From Actinoplanes utahensis (GTDB lineage: Bacteria > Actinomycetota > Actinomycetes > Mycobacteriales > Micromonosporaceae): a stretch of 64,000 nt of DNA. The notes under the pieces are model-generated. The model saw only the letters and a program-made list of their open reading frames with translations. It did no database searches and had not been told where the DNA came from. The stretch lies in NCBI RefSeq assembly GCF_016862455.1, contig NZ_BOMZ01000090.1:110912-174911 (forward strand). Reading direction: 5' to 3'. A program made the translations under genes and the position numbers. How positions within the stretch are numbered: position 1 is the stretch's first letter; every line of letters begins with the position of its first letter. This document shows positions 16,969 through 25,888 of the stretch, one piece after another.

Positions 16969-17190
16969 GATCTGGAGCTCAAGGCGGCTCGCGCGATCGG
17001 CCGGGCCGTCCACGAGCGTGACGGAGGCCCGATCTTGCGGAACACCCGCAGCGGCCGGATGGACCGGCACGCGGCGACCCACCGACGCAAACACCTATGG
17101 CCAAGGCTGCCGAGGTGCGCGTACCCGGATCGTGGTGGCGTGGTCGGCGGTGACCGGCTAAGTAAGAACCGCAACTATCTACTCTCCGTA
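16969..17190 (+). pseudogene. Tyrosine recombinase/integrase remnant
   Basis: In frame from 16969, DLELKAARAIGRAVHERDGG then PILRNTRSGRMDRHAATHR resembles the segment before the catalytic HxxR box in actinobacterial tyrosine recombinases (GPILxxxxGxRMDRHAATRR). The expected HMLRHTFVT and HADPRTTMRYDRAR boxes are absent. SKNRNYLLS near 17162-17188 may be a trace of the C-terminal NLDRHPNY segment. The remnant is decayed and inactive. Confidence 0.45.
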
Positions 17191-17246
17191 GTGTTATTGA
17201 TGCGGAGGGCAATCAGGTTCTCCGGCATCCGTCTCGGGGGACAACC

Positions 17247-18545
17247 ATGAACAGCGCTAGATCCCGGCATCCCTCTCGCCTGCTCGGTGCAGGGCTGGCC
17301 CTGGCAGCGATACTGGCTGCCTACGCGCCACCGGTCACCGCCTCGCCTGCCCGCGCGGTCGTCGACGCTGCACCTGAGGGGGTCCTGCAGCGAGATGTCG
17401 ACCTGATCCACGCCATCGGCACCACCGGCGTCCTCGCCGAGGCCGTCGACGGCACCACCGTCACCCGCGCCCGAGCCGGCGCGGCCCGGATGGACACGGC
17501 ATCCCCGGTGGACTGGAACTCCCACTTCCGCATCGGCAGCACCACCAAGACGTTCGTCGCGACCGTTGTTCTGCAGTTGGCCGGCGAGAACCGGCTGGCC
17601 CTCACCGACACGGTCGAGAAGTGGCTGCCCGGGCTGGTACAGGGCCGAGGCAACAACGGCGCCGACATCACCCTGCGAAACCTTCTACAACACACCTCCG
17701 GCGTGTACGACTACACCGAGGACGAGGCGTTCTTCAGCTCGCTGATGACACCGGAAGCCTTCGCCCAGCACCGGTTCGACACGTACACCCCGAAGCGGCT
17801 CGTGGCCGTCGCCATGAGCCATGCGCCCAACTTCGCCCCGGGAGCACGTTGGGAATACTCCAACACCAACTTCATCCTGGCCGGTCTGGTCATCGAAGCG
17901 GTCACCGGCGAACCGTGGGCCGCCCAGGTCCGCAAGCGGATCATCACCCCGCTCGGGCTGACCGGCACCACCGAGCCCGGCACCGACCCGGCCATGCCGG
18001 CACCGGCGCCGAACGGCTACCAGTTGTACGGCACCGACGGCGTCTACACCGACACCACCCAGCACAACATGACGTGGGGCGGCGCCGCGGGCTCGCTGAT
18101 CTCCACGCCGCATGACATCAACACGTTCCTGCGCGCCCTCATGACCGGCAAACTGCTCAACTCGACACAACTGACCGCCATGACAACCACCGTGCCGATG
18201 GGCAAAACCTACGAGACCATCTGGCCAGGCGCCGCGTACGGCCTCGGCATCTTCCGCACCGACCTGCCCTGCGGCGGCGTCTACTGGCACCACGGCGGCG
18301 ACGTGATCGGCTACTCCGACACCAACGGCGTCACCCCCGACGGCCGACGCAGCGCCATGGTCGCCTCATCCACCAACACGTTCACCGACCCCGTCTTCGC
18401 CGACAAGGCGATCGCCAGCAACAACCAACTCGTCTGGCACGCCCTGTGCGGCACCGACACCGGCACGGTCGCCCCTGCCGGCTCCCACCCACGTACACCC
18501 ACCGGCCCCAGCCGCCGACACACCACACCCACGACGTCACCGTGA
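17247..18545 (+). CDS. Secreted serine hydrolase, beta-lactamase/DD-peptidase fold
   Basis: A 432-residue exported protein. The N-terminal signal peptide (LLGAGLALAAILAAYAPP) is followed by a class C beta-lactamase/D-Ala-D-Ala carboxypeptidase domain. It has SxxK at GSTTKTF (catalytic Ser and Lys), YxN at WEYSNTNF, and the third box as HHGGD instead of KTG, as in esterase and DD-peptidase relatives. The Thr/Pro/Arg-rich tail looks like a flexible wall-associated region. Substrate could be cell-wall peptide or an ester; it is probably not a true antibiotic beta-lactamase. Confidence 0.85.
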   Translation: MNSARSRHPSRLLGAGLALAAILAAYAPPVTASPARAVVDAAPEGVLQRDVDLIHAIGTTGVLAEAVDGTTVTRARAGAARMDTASPVDWNSHFRIGSTTKTFVATVVLQLAGENRLALTDTVEKWLPGLVQGRGNNGADITLRNLLQHTSGVYDYTEDEAFFSSLMTPEAFAQHRFDTYTPKRLVAVAMSHAPNFAPGARWEYSNTNFILAGLVIEAVTGEPWAAQVRKRIITPLGLTGTTEPGTDPAMPAPAPNGYQLYGTDGVYTDTTQHNMTWGGAAGSLISTPHDINTFLRALMTGKLLNSTQLTAMTTTVPMGKTYETIWPGAAYGLGIFRTDLPCGGVYWHHGGDVIGYSDTNGVTPDGRRSAMVASSTNTFTDPVFADKAIASNNQLVWHALCGTDTGTVAPAGSHPRTPTGPSRRHTTPTTSP

Positions 18546-18716
18546 CACCGCCGCGAACGCCGGCCATGCACCTTCAGCCCCAGACATTCGCAGTACCCGC
18601 ACGGACCGGCCCGGCACGAACGGGACTGCAAGCGCTTGGATCCGCTTCACCCATTCCGCCGTACGCCGGGCCCCGGTAGGCGCGCGCCACGCAGGCCCGG
18701 CCGGTGAGGGCTCCCT

Positions 18717-20780
18717 TCAGTGGCGCGCTGTACCGCTGCCGTCACGCACAGCGTGGCCGTAGCGGCGCAGGGCTTGCGCCGTGGCGGCACGAACGGCCGG
18801 GTGTGGATCGTCGAGTCCGGCACGCAGGCGGGGAAGGTCTTCGGTCCGCCCGCGGCTGCCGAGAGCGAGCAGGGCTTTGGCTCGTACGTGTGGGCTGGGG
18901 TCGGATACCGCTACGGCGAGCCGGCGCGTCACCCTGTCGGTGTCCCGTCGCGGCAGGGTGGGATCGGGTGGTCCCATCCGGGCCAACGCGGCGGCCGCGC
19001 CGGACCGGATGCGCTCGCTGCGATGGGTGAGTTGACGGGCCAGAGCTGGTGCCGCATGCCGTGCGCCCAGTTCGCCGAGCAGCCATGCGAGGTGGTGGTG
19101 TACCGGCTCGCGTGCCTTTCTGAGTTCGGCCTCGATGCGGCCGGTCATGCCGTCGGTGAGCGGGGTGATGACCGATAGGGCGTGGGCGGCAAGGCGCCGG
19201 TGCACCGGGTCGGGGGTGTGTCGCAGCAGCTGGAACACGGCCGGCGCGGCCCGCGGATCGGGCCGGCCGGTCAGTGCCCGGAGCACCTGCCGCTGGCCGG
19301 GGCCGGTGGCGAGCACGGTCGCCATTGCCGCGATGACGCGGGGATCGCGGCTGCGACACCGGGCCAGGGCGACAGCGGCCTGACGGCGTACCCGCCGGTC
19401 CGGGTCACGGGCGGCGATCAGTACCGCGTCGAGAGCGACGTCCGGGTCGAGCCGGGTGATGGCGCGTATCGCGGCAAGCCGGTCCAGTGGATCGTCGCTG
19501 GTGGTGACCACGGTGGCGAGGGCGCCGACCGCTTCCCGGGCCCCGATCCGGGTGAGGGCTTTTGCGCAGCTGTCCACCCGGGACGCCGGCTGTGCTTGCA
19601 GCAGGCGCAGCAGCCCGGGCACCGCTTCCGGTACCCGCAGCCGGCCCAGTACCCGCAGGGCCTCGATGTGGTCCTGGCGCAGCAGCGCCGCGATGGCTCG
19701 CGGGCCGCCGATCCGGCCGAGAGCCTCAGCGGCCGCCCTCCGCACATCGAGACGGGACTCCTGTTCCATCACCAGGACGAGAGCGTCCACGGCGGCGGGA
19801 TCACCGATGTTACCGAGCGCGTAGGCGGCCACGCTGCGCAGCCGGGCGACACGCCAGAAGTCCGTGCCCGCCCGGCCGGCCTCCGATGCGTGATCGGTGA
19901 CGACGGTGATCAGGTCGGGCACGGCTTCGCGGATCCGTCCACGACCGAGAACCACAGCCGCCGCGGCTGCCACCTCGGCATCGGCGCCGAGAGCGCGTCG
20001 CAGCATGGCGACGTGCTCGATCTCGACCGATGCCTTGTGGAGCAGGCGCAACGCGAAGTCACGTACGACCGGCACGCGGTCTTCGGCCAGCTGCAGCAGC
20101 ACCGGAGTGAACGACGCGTCCGGCTTGACGTCGTCGTAGTGGTATCGGGTGCTTCCGGTGAAGATCTCGGCCAGGGCTCCCTTCAGCACGCCTGCGCCGT
20201 ACCACGACGTCGTCCGCTCCTCGGCTGACTGCCGCAACAACCCTGCCAGGTGCGGTACGGCCGTCGCCAGCCGAAGCCTGCCCGCGGCGGCGACGCTGTA
20301 CCACCAGTCGAAGGAGTCGACCGGGACGGACAGTCGGCGCAGCACGTCGGCCGGGCCGAGGCAGCGGGCGGGGTCGGTCAGGTCGAGCTCCACCAGTACC
20401 CGCAGCCGATCGAGCTGCCAGCCGGCCGCGAGGTCGGCGACTTCGGCCCGGTAGACGATCTCCAGACCGGCCTCACGAATCTGCCGGGCGTGCTCGCCGA
20501 CGGGCTTGTCACGGTCGTGGACGAGTATGTCCACCAGATCCAGGACCCGGCGTGGCACACCGAGGTTGCGCAGCGAGCTGCGGCGCCGCTTCATGGTGAG
20601 CCAGATGCCACCGTGCAACAGCGCCACCATCCGCAGCTCGTCACTGCCGCCGGCCTCAGCCACGCGGGCCTCGACCCGCAGGGCGTGTTCCACGTACGGC
20701 TCGCATACCCGCGACCGCCACTCACGCGTGGCATCCAGGTCCACGACCAGGCGCCGGACCCCATCGAGATCGAGAGTCAT
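18717..20780 (-). CDS. Degenerate HD-domain protein fused to HEAT repeats
   Basis: About 687 aa. Residues 25-150 resemble a RelA/SpoT-like HD domain: HALRVEARVAEAGG, MVALLHGG, LRNLGVPRRVLDLVDILVHD and VYRAEVADLAAGW line up with helices that carry the metal ligands. The HD dyad, however, is HG and the later Asp-Asn is AG, so phosphohydrolase activity is not expected. From about residue 190 to the end the protein is built of HEAT/armadillo repeats (AVDALVLVMEQESRLDVRRA, AAEALGRIGGPRAIAALL and similar). It probably acts as a scaffold or nucleotide-sensing adaptor. The start is uncertain; ATG 20780 precedes the conserved part. Confidence 0.75.
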   Translation of the reverse strand: MTLDLDGVRRLVVDLDATREWRSRVCEPYVEHALRVEARVAEAGGSDELRMVALLHGGIWLTMKRRRSSLRNLGVPRRVLDLVDILVHDRDKPVGEHARQIREAGLEIVYRAEVADLAAGWQLDRLRVLVELDLTDPARCLGPADVLRRLSVPVDSFDWWYSVAAAGRLRLATAVPHLAGLLRQSAEERTTSWYGAGVLKGALAEIFTGSTRYHYDDVKPDASFTPVLLQLAEDRVPVVRDFALRLLHKASVEIEHVAMLRRALGADAEVAAAAAVVLGRGRIREAVPDLITVVTDHASEAGRAGTDFWRVARLRSVAAYALGNIGDPAAVDALVLVMEQESRLDVRRAAAEALGRIGGPRAIAALLRQDHIEALRVLGRLRVPEAVPGLLRLLQAQPASRVDSCAKALTRIGAREAVGALATVVTTSDDPLDRLAAIRAITRLDPDVALDAVLIAARDPDRRVRRQAAVALARCRSRDPRVIAAMATVLATGPGQRQVLRALTGRPDPRAAPAVFQLLRHTPDPVHRRLAAHALSVITPLTDGMTGRIEAELRKAREPVHHHLAWLLGELGARHAAPALARQLTHRSERIRSGAAAALARMGPPDPTLPRRDTDRVTRRLAVAVSDPSPHVRAKALLALGSRGRTEDLPRLRAGLDDPHPAVRAATAQALRRYGHAVRDGSGTARH

Positions 20781-21012
20781 ACCAGGCAGCATGCCAAGCC
20801 GAATGGCGACCATCGACCCGTCATCCGCACCACGGGGCCGGCGATCTGCCCGGTCTGCGGCCGGCGCATGGACGCGCATGGGGTGCACGGACGCCCCGTG
20901 CCCGCCGCGGCGGTGAGCCTGTTCCATTCCGAGGCCGTCAGTGGCCTGCGCGGTCCTTCTTCGCCGGCCTCCAGACCGAGATCGGCACCCGCGGGCTCTG
21001 GTCGGACTTGCT

Positions 21013-21927
21013 TCAGAGGTGACGCGCCTGGTTCGTGACGACGGTCAGGAAAGCGGTGAGCGCGGGCGCGGCGGGCCCGTCGCGGCGGATGAGGACAAGC
21101 CGACGTCCGATCTCCTGCTCGGCGACGTCGTGGACCGCCAGGGTCGGATCCGCTGTGACGGGCAGGGTCAGTGCGGGCAGGAGCGCGACTGCACCGGTGG
21201 CGCGGACCAGTTCGAGTTGGACGTCCGCGTCGCTGGATCGGTGTCGTACGTCGGGTTCGTAGCCGCCGATGGAGCGGCAGCTTCCGACGAGCATGTCGTG
21301 ATGACCGGTGCCCAGGTCCGAGGCTACCCAGACTTCGTCTCGCAGTTGAGACAGGGCGATCCGCTCGCCGGTTCTGGCCAGGCGATGACCGGCCGGTAGT
21401 ACGAGCTTCAAGGGCTCCTGGTGCAGCAACGTGAACTGCAGACCCGCCGGCCGCGGGCGTGGATGACCGTCGTACTCGTCACTGATCACCAGGTCGATCG
21501 ACCCGAGGCGCAATGCCGGCAGGGTCTGTTCGAGTTCGAGTTCGCTGAGCTCGGTACGGACCCGGGGGTGCTCGACCATCATGCGAGCCACCGCGGGAAC
21601 CAGCAGTCGTCGAGTCGCTGACTGCAAGCCGCCGGCGCGTACGGTGCCGCGGACCTCGCCGGTGAGCGCGGCGAGGTCCGCCGTTGCGGCCTCGGCTGCT
21701 GCCAGCAGGACGCCGGCGTGCTGCGCGAGCAGGCGTCCGGCGTCGGTCAGCCGTACCCCGCGGCCGGCCTTCTCCAACAGCCGCGCGCCGACCTCCTTCT
21801 CCAGGACGATCAACTGTTGCGATACCGATGAGGGGCTGTAGCCCAAGGCCGAGGCCACCGCGCCGAGAGTGCCCCGCTCCTGCAACTCGCGGAGCAGGCG
21901 CAGCCGTCGCAGATCAAGCGTGACCAT
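21013..21927 (-). CDS. LysR-family regulator
   Basis: Regulator of 304 aa. The N-terminal winged HTH reads MVTLDLRRLRLLRELQERGT then LGAVASALGYSPSSVSQQLI. A type 2 periplasmic-binding-protein-like effector domain follows (for example LRLGSIDLVISDE and EVWVASDLGTGHHDM). It is divergent from the EamA transporter gene with about 60 bases between them, so it most likely regulates that gene and itself. Confidence 0.92.
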   Translation of the reverse strand: MVTLDLRRLRLLRELQERGTLGAVASALGYSPSSVSQQLIVLEKEVGARLLEKAGRGVRLTDAGRLLAQHAGVLLAAAEAATADLAALTGEVRGTVRAGGLQSATRRLLVPAVARMMVEHPRVRTELSELELEQTLPALRLGSIDLVISDEYDGHPRPRPAGLQFTLLHQEPLKLVLPAGHRLARTGERIALSQLRDEVWVASDLGTGHHDMLVGSCRSIGGYEPDVRHRSSDADVQLELVRATGAVALLPALTLPVTADPTLAVHDVAEQEIGRRLVLIRRDGPAAPALTAFLTVVTNQARHL

Positions 21928-21988
21928 ACGGAAATCCTATCCAATGACCTCCAGAAACCATCGCTAGACCTGAAGTGTCCCGGCCCTG

Positions 21989-22966
21989 ATGCTGAGGGAC
22001 ATGGGACCCGCACTGTGCCTGTCGTCAGCCGCCTGCTTCGGCGCCATGGCGATCTTCGGAAAGCTCGCCTATGCCGCCGGCGTTCCGTCCGGCACGCTCC
22101 TGCTGGTGCGCTTCGGCCTTGCTGCCGCGCTGCTCGCGCTGCTACTGATGCTGCGGCCGGGTCTGCGCCGCGACCCGATGAGTCCCGGCCCGACGACAGG
22201 CGCGGTAGGCACGACACCGATGCTGCTGGTGACGGCCCTGGCCCTGGGTGCGGTCGGCTATGCCCTGCAGGCGAGTCTGTACTTCTCCGCCTTGGAGTTC
22301 ATGGACGCGTCGATACTGTCGCTGGTCTTCTACGCCTATCCACTACTCGTCACCCTGACGGCCGTGCTCCTCGGCCGCGACCGGCTCACCCCCGGACGCT
22401 GCGTGGCATCGGTCGCCGCCTCCGGGGGAACATCGCTGGTGCTGCTGGGCACCGGTGGGATGGATCTCCATCCGTTCGGCGCGGTCCTGGCGATCGGCGC
22501 CGCGGTCACCTACACCGGCTACATCCTCATCGCCGACTCCGTCGTACGCCGGCTGCCACCGGTGAAGCTGGCCGCGCTGGTGATGGCCGGGGCCGCGTTC
22601 ACCATGGCCGTACGTTCGCTGGTGACCGGCGGAGCCGACCTCGGTTTCGGCTGGCGGGGATGGTTCTGGCTGGTGTGCATCGCGGCAGTGTCCACCGTCC
22701 TGGCCATGCTGACGTTCTTCGCCGGACTGCGACGCACCGGCCCGTCCACCGCCGCCATCCTGTCGACCTTCGAACCCGTCGTCACCGCGTCCCTGGCGGC
22801 ACTGACACTCGGCGAAGTCCTCACTCCGCTGCAGGTAGCCGGCGGTCTTCTCGTCGTGGCGTCGGTGGCAGCCCTGCAACTGCGCGGCGGCACCCGAGTG
22901 CCGCCGCGACGCAACGCCGGCCGAACCACCGCGGGTGACCCGCAACAGCGGGTCACGGTCAAGTAG
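21989..22966 (+). CDS. EamA/DMT-family transporter
   Basis: Integral membrane protein of 325 aa with ten predicted helices arranged as two EamA halves. The first half includes SSAACFGAMAIFGKLAYAAG and the second ends LSTFEPVVTASLAALTLGEV. Members export metabolites or amino acids. The start is ATG 21989 or ATG 22001; neither has an ideal ribosome-binding site. It is likely controlled by the divergent LysR gene. A hairpin in the last codons may terminate transcription. Confidence 0.9.
   Translation: MLRDMGPALCLSSAACFGAMAIFGKLAYAAGVPSGTLLLVRFGLAAALLALLLMLRPGLRRDPMSPGPTTGAVGTTPMLLVTALALGAVGYALQASLYFSALEFMDASILSLVFYAYPLLVTLTAVLLGRDRLTPGRCVASVAASGGTSLVLLGTGGMDLHPFGAVLAIGAAVTYTGYILIADSVVRRLPPVKLAALVMAGAAFTMAVRSLVTGGADLGFGWRGWFWLVCIAAVSTVLAMLTFFAGLRRTGPSTAAILSTFEPVVTASLAALTLGEVLTPLQVAGGLLVVASVAALQLRGGTRVPPRRNAGRTTAGDPQQRVTVK
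22935..22956 (+). terminator. Hairpin at the 3' end of the EamA gene
   Basis: GTGACCCGC (22935-22943) and GCGGGTCAC (22948-22956) form a perfect nine-base stem with loop AACA, inside the last codons of the EamA gene. No U-tract follows, as is usual for GC-rich actinobacterial terminators. Confidence 0.5.
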
Positions 22967-23054
22967 ATCCGGCCCCGCCCCGGCTCTCTCCGCGCTTCGG
23001 CATGCTACGGGGAACTACGTCGTGGTGATCATGGCGCGAATGAGGTCGGCCGTG

Positions 23055-23438
23055 CTACCGCACCGTCCCCGAGTCCGGATCGTCCTCTGCCAGGCGGAGC
23101 AGGCCGTCCAGTGCCTCGTCCAGGGTCGGGGCGAGCAACTCGGGCAGGAAGCCGACGAGGTCCAAGGTGAAGCGGACCACCCCGTCGGCCGGGGCCACCA
23201 CCCGTACCCGCGCCTGCCTGTTGTGGAAGACGGCCACCACCCGGTCGAGGAAGCTCAGCCCGGCGCTGTCGAGGTAGGTCACCGCCGTCAGGTCGACCAC
23301 CACTCCGGCGGCCGCCCGTGTGGTGGTGAGTACCTCGATTTCCATCTGGCCGGCGTTGACGTGATCGACGTCGCCGTGGAGCCGTACGACAGCACAGCCT
23401 CGTTCGGTCAGCAGGGTGACCTGGTTGGCGACCGTCAC
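23055..23438 (-). CDS. Anti-sigma factor antagonist (STAS domain)
   Basis: RsbV/SpoIIAA-like protein of 127 aa. VVRLHGDVDHVNAGQMEIEV then VVVDLTAVTYLDSAGLSFLD contains the conserved segment with the regulatory serine (DSAGL). In its unphosphorylated form the family binds an anti-sigma kinase and frees a sigma factor. GTG 23438 overlaps the stop of the upstream SpoIIE/kinase gene (GTGA) and has GGGAGGCGG upstream, so I rejected the longer frame from 23573. It is the third gene of the rsbQ-rsbP-like operon. Confidence 0.88.
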   Translation of the reverse strand: MTVANQVTLLTERGCAVVRLHGDVDHVNAGQMEIEVLTTTRAAAGVVVDLTAVTYLDSAGLSFLDRVVAVFHNRQARVRVVAPADGVVRFTLDLVGFLPELLAPTLDEALDGLLRLAEDDPDSGTVR

Positions 23439-25888
23439 CGTCCCGCCTCCCGAAAAGTGCGGCGCATCAGCACCGTTGTGCCCTCGCCCCGATCCACGAT
23501 GAGGTCGTCCATCAGCCGTCCTATCAAGGCCATTCCCCGTCCCCGGTCCCTGGTTGCCTGCGGCGCTCGCCACCGGCCGGCATCATGGACCCGCAGCTCC
23601 ACGGTGTTTCCGTCAATCGTCGCGCTGACCCGAACGAGCTGGGCCGGATCCCGCTGATATCCGTGCTCGATGGCGTTGGCCACCGCCTCGGAACATGCCA
23701 GCACGACGCGGTACCGTTCCCGTTCAGCCACCGTGTAGCTCGCCAGCCACCGGTCGAGCTCAGTACGCAGCGGGCGTAGCGTCCCGATGTCGGCCGGAAT
23801 CTCCGCGTCGAATCGTGGCGCCCCGTCGAAGGCGAGCGCCAGCAGACACATGTCGTCGTGGCCGCCGTCGCCCGCCAGCATCGCGTCACTGATCTGTTCG
23901 GTCAGCGACACCAGCGGCGTGTCCCAGCGGTCGGCCAACGCCTCCAGACGGCTCAGCCCTTCGTCGATGCGCTCGCCCCGGCGCTCGACGAGACCGTCGG
24001 TGTACAGGAGCAGCCGTGAACCGACGGGCATGCTGAGCTCCGCCTCACGCCGCCGTCGGCTGCCGGCCCGGGTGCCCAGCGGACCGGAACGCCCCTCCCA
24101 CAGGTAGCTCGGCCCGGTATCGCGGGACAGCAGCAGCGGCGGGGGGTGCCCCGCGCAGGCGTACCGCAGCCGGCCGGTGTCGAGCGTCAACTCCGCGTAT
24201 GCCAGCGTGGCCATCTGGCCGGCCTCGAGGGTGGCGACGAAGTCGTCCATGTGCTGTAGCACGGTGGCGGGACTGCGCTCCGCCTGGGCGAGGGCGCGCA
24301 CGGCGCTGCGGAGCTGTCCCATCGCGCTGGCCGCCCGTACACCGCGCCCCACCACATCGCCGACGACGACACCGACGCTGCCCCTGGCGGTGACGAAGGT
24401 GTCGTACCAGTCGCCGCCGACCTCGAGGGTCTCGATTGCCGGGCGGTAGACGGCCGTCACGTGGAAGCGGCTGTCGATCGGCCGTTCGCCGGCCAGCAGG
24501 CTGCGCTGCAGCGTCAGTGCCACCTCACGGTCCCGCTCGGCGAGACGGGCGTTGTCCAGGGCGAGGCCGGCTCGATCGGCGAGATCGAGCAGGAACTCCG
24601 CGTCGATGCGCTCCGGCATCAGGGCCTGGCCGGCGAGCAGCAGAGTGCCGACCACCTCGCCGCGTGCCCGGAGCGGCAACCCGACCGCCGGGCGGCCGTC
24701 CGGCGCCGCGAGTGGCACCGGCCGGGCCTCACCTGAGGTCTGCACCTGTCGGATCGTCTCGTGCACCAGATCGGTCAGCGGCCACGGCCCCGCCGGGCCG
24801 ATGCTGCCCACCGGATCAGGGGCGGCAGGTGGGACGGCGCCGGCCAGCCATCCCGCCCGGTCGTCGTGGACCAGGTCGATCTGGGCGTATTCCGCCAGTT
24901 CTGGTACCACCAGCGACACCAGTCGGCGGGCACGGTCGGCGGGCGCAACGGGTTCGTCGAGGTCGCGGCCGAGGCGGGCGAGGAACGCCGATTGCCAGGC
25001 TCGCCGGGTGGTCTCCTCGTACAGCCGCGCCCGTTCCATCGCCTGACCGGCCTGCCGCCCCAGGGTCCGCATCAGTTCGATCTCGTCGTCGTCGAAGGGC
25101 CGGGCGGTGGCGAAGCCGAACGAGACGACGCCGAGCACTTGATCGTCGGCGGCCAGCGGGGTCGACACCTGGTCGGCGACCTCGCCCTGCCGGGGCCCGA
25201 CCAGCTCTGCGTTGCGGGCCGCGCGGGCCTGCGGAGCCGGACTGTCCAGGGCGATGGACGCGGCGTCGTCGTGGCCGGCGCTCGCATCCGTCAACACCGA
25301 GCCGTCGATGTCCAGTAGCCAGACAGTAGTGGTGGCGGCCCCGAACGCCGCCGTGCCGGCCTCGATGATCGGATCGACCAGTTCAGTGGCCCGCTCGATG
25401 GCCGCGCACCGGAGGACCATCTCCTGCAAGGCGCGCAGCCGCACCGTGGTGCGTTCGGCGCGCCGGCGTTCGGCGAGCAGCTCCCGCTCGTAGGCGCGCC
25501 GGTCGGTGGCGTCGAAGACCGTCATCCGCAGCACCGTCGAACCGGTTGCCGGATCGCCGCGCAGAGTCGCATTGACCAACGTGTCCAGCAGGGTGCCGTC
25601 GGCGCGGCGGAACTCCATGGCGAGCCCGCGGACCTCGCCCTGCATATGCAGCAGCGGACGTAGATGGGTCTCGTAGAAGATGCGGCTGCCGACGCCGTAG
25701 AGGTCCTGGACGCGGCGGCTGAGCAGATCCTCGCGACGGTGACCGGTCCAGTCGAGGAACGTCTGGTTCACCCTGAACAGCGCCCCGTCGGGGAGAATCG
25801 ACAGATAGCCGCACGGGGCGTTCTCGTAGAGCTCTTCGGCGCTCTCGGTCAACGGGCCGATGTGCTCAGCCGGTGGGTCTGCGCTCAC
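23435..25888 (-). CDS. PAS-GAF-GAF-SpoIIE phosphatase with C-terminal HATPase domain
   Basis: Large cytoplasmic stress-signalling protein (817 aa). Rough domains: PAS 20-130 (ENAPCGYLSILPDGALFRVN), GAF-like 150-290 and 310-460, PP2C/SpoIIE phosphatase 480-690, and RsbW-like kinase 700-817. The phosphatase metal-site motifs are intact: GGDWYDTF, VVGDVVGRG, YTDGLVERR and GGHDDMCLL. The kinase part has SEAVANAIEHGY and GRGMALIGRLMDD. It thus joins RsbP-like phosphatase and RsbW-like kinase in one chain. GTG 25888 overlaps the stop of the RsbQ-like gene. Signal input probably comes through PAS and GAF. Confidence 0.92.
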   Translation of the reverse strand: MSADPPAEHIGPLTESAEELYENAPCGYLSILPDGALFRVNQTFLDWTGHRREDLLSRRVQDLYGVGSRIFYETHLRPLLHMQGEVRGLAMEFRRADGTLLDTLVNATLRGDPATGSTVLRMTVFDATDRRAYERELLAERRRAERTTVRLRALQEMVLRCAAIERATELVDPIIEAGTAAFGAATTTVWLLDIDGSVLTDASAGHDDAASIALDSPAPQARAARNAELVGPRQGEVADQVSTPLAADDQVLGVVSFGFATARPFDDDEIELMRTLGRQAGQAMERARLYEETTRRAWQSAFLARLGRDLDEPVAPADRARRLVSLVVPELAEYAQIDLVHDDRAGWLAGAVPPAAPDPVGSIGPAGPWPLTDLVHETIRQVQTSGEARPVPLAAPDGRPAVGLPLRARGEVVGTLLLAGQALMPERIDAEFLLDLADRAGLALDNARLAERDREVALTLQRSLLAGERPIDSRFHVTAVYRPAIETLEVGGDWYDTFVTARGSVGVVVGDVVGRGVRAASAMGQLRSAVRALAQAERSPATVLQHMDDFVATLEAGQMATLAYAELTLDTGRLRYACAGHPPPLLLSRDTGPSYLWEGRSGPLGTRAGSRRRREAELSMPVGSRLLLYTDGLVERRGERIDEGLSRLEALADRWDTPLVSLTEQISDAMLAGDGGHDDMCLLALAFDGAPRFDAEIPADIGTLRPLRTELDRWLASYTVAERERYRVVLACSEAVANAIEHGYQRDPAQLVRVSATIDGNTVELRVHDAGRWRAPQATRDRGRGMALIGRLMDDLIVDRGEGTTVLMRRTFREAGR

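Noticed and set aside
23439..23573. Longer start for the STAS gene
   Set aside because: The added residues overlap the kinase domain of the upstream gene in another frame. GTG 23438 has a proper ribosome-binding site and a GTGA overlap.
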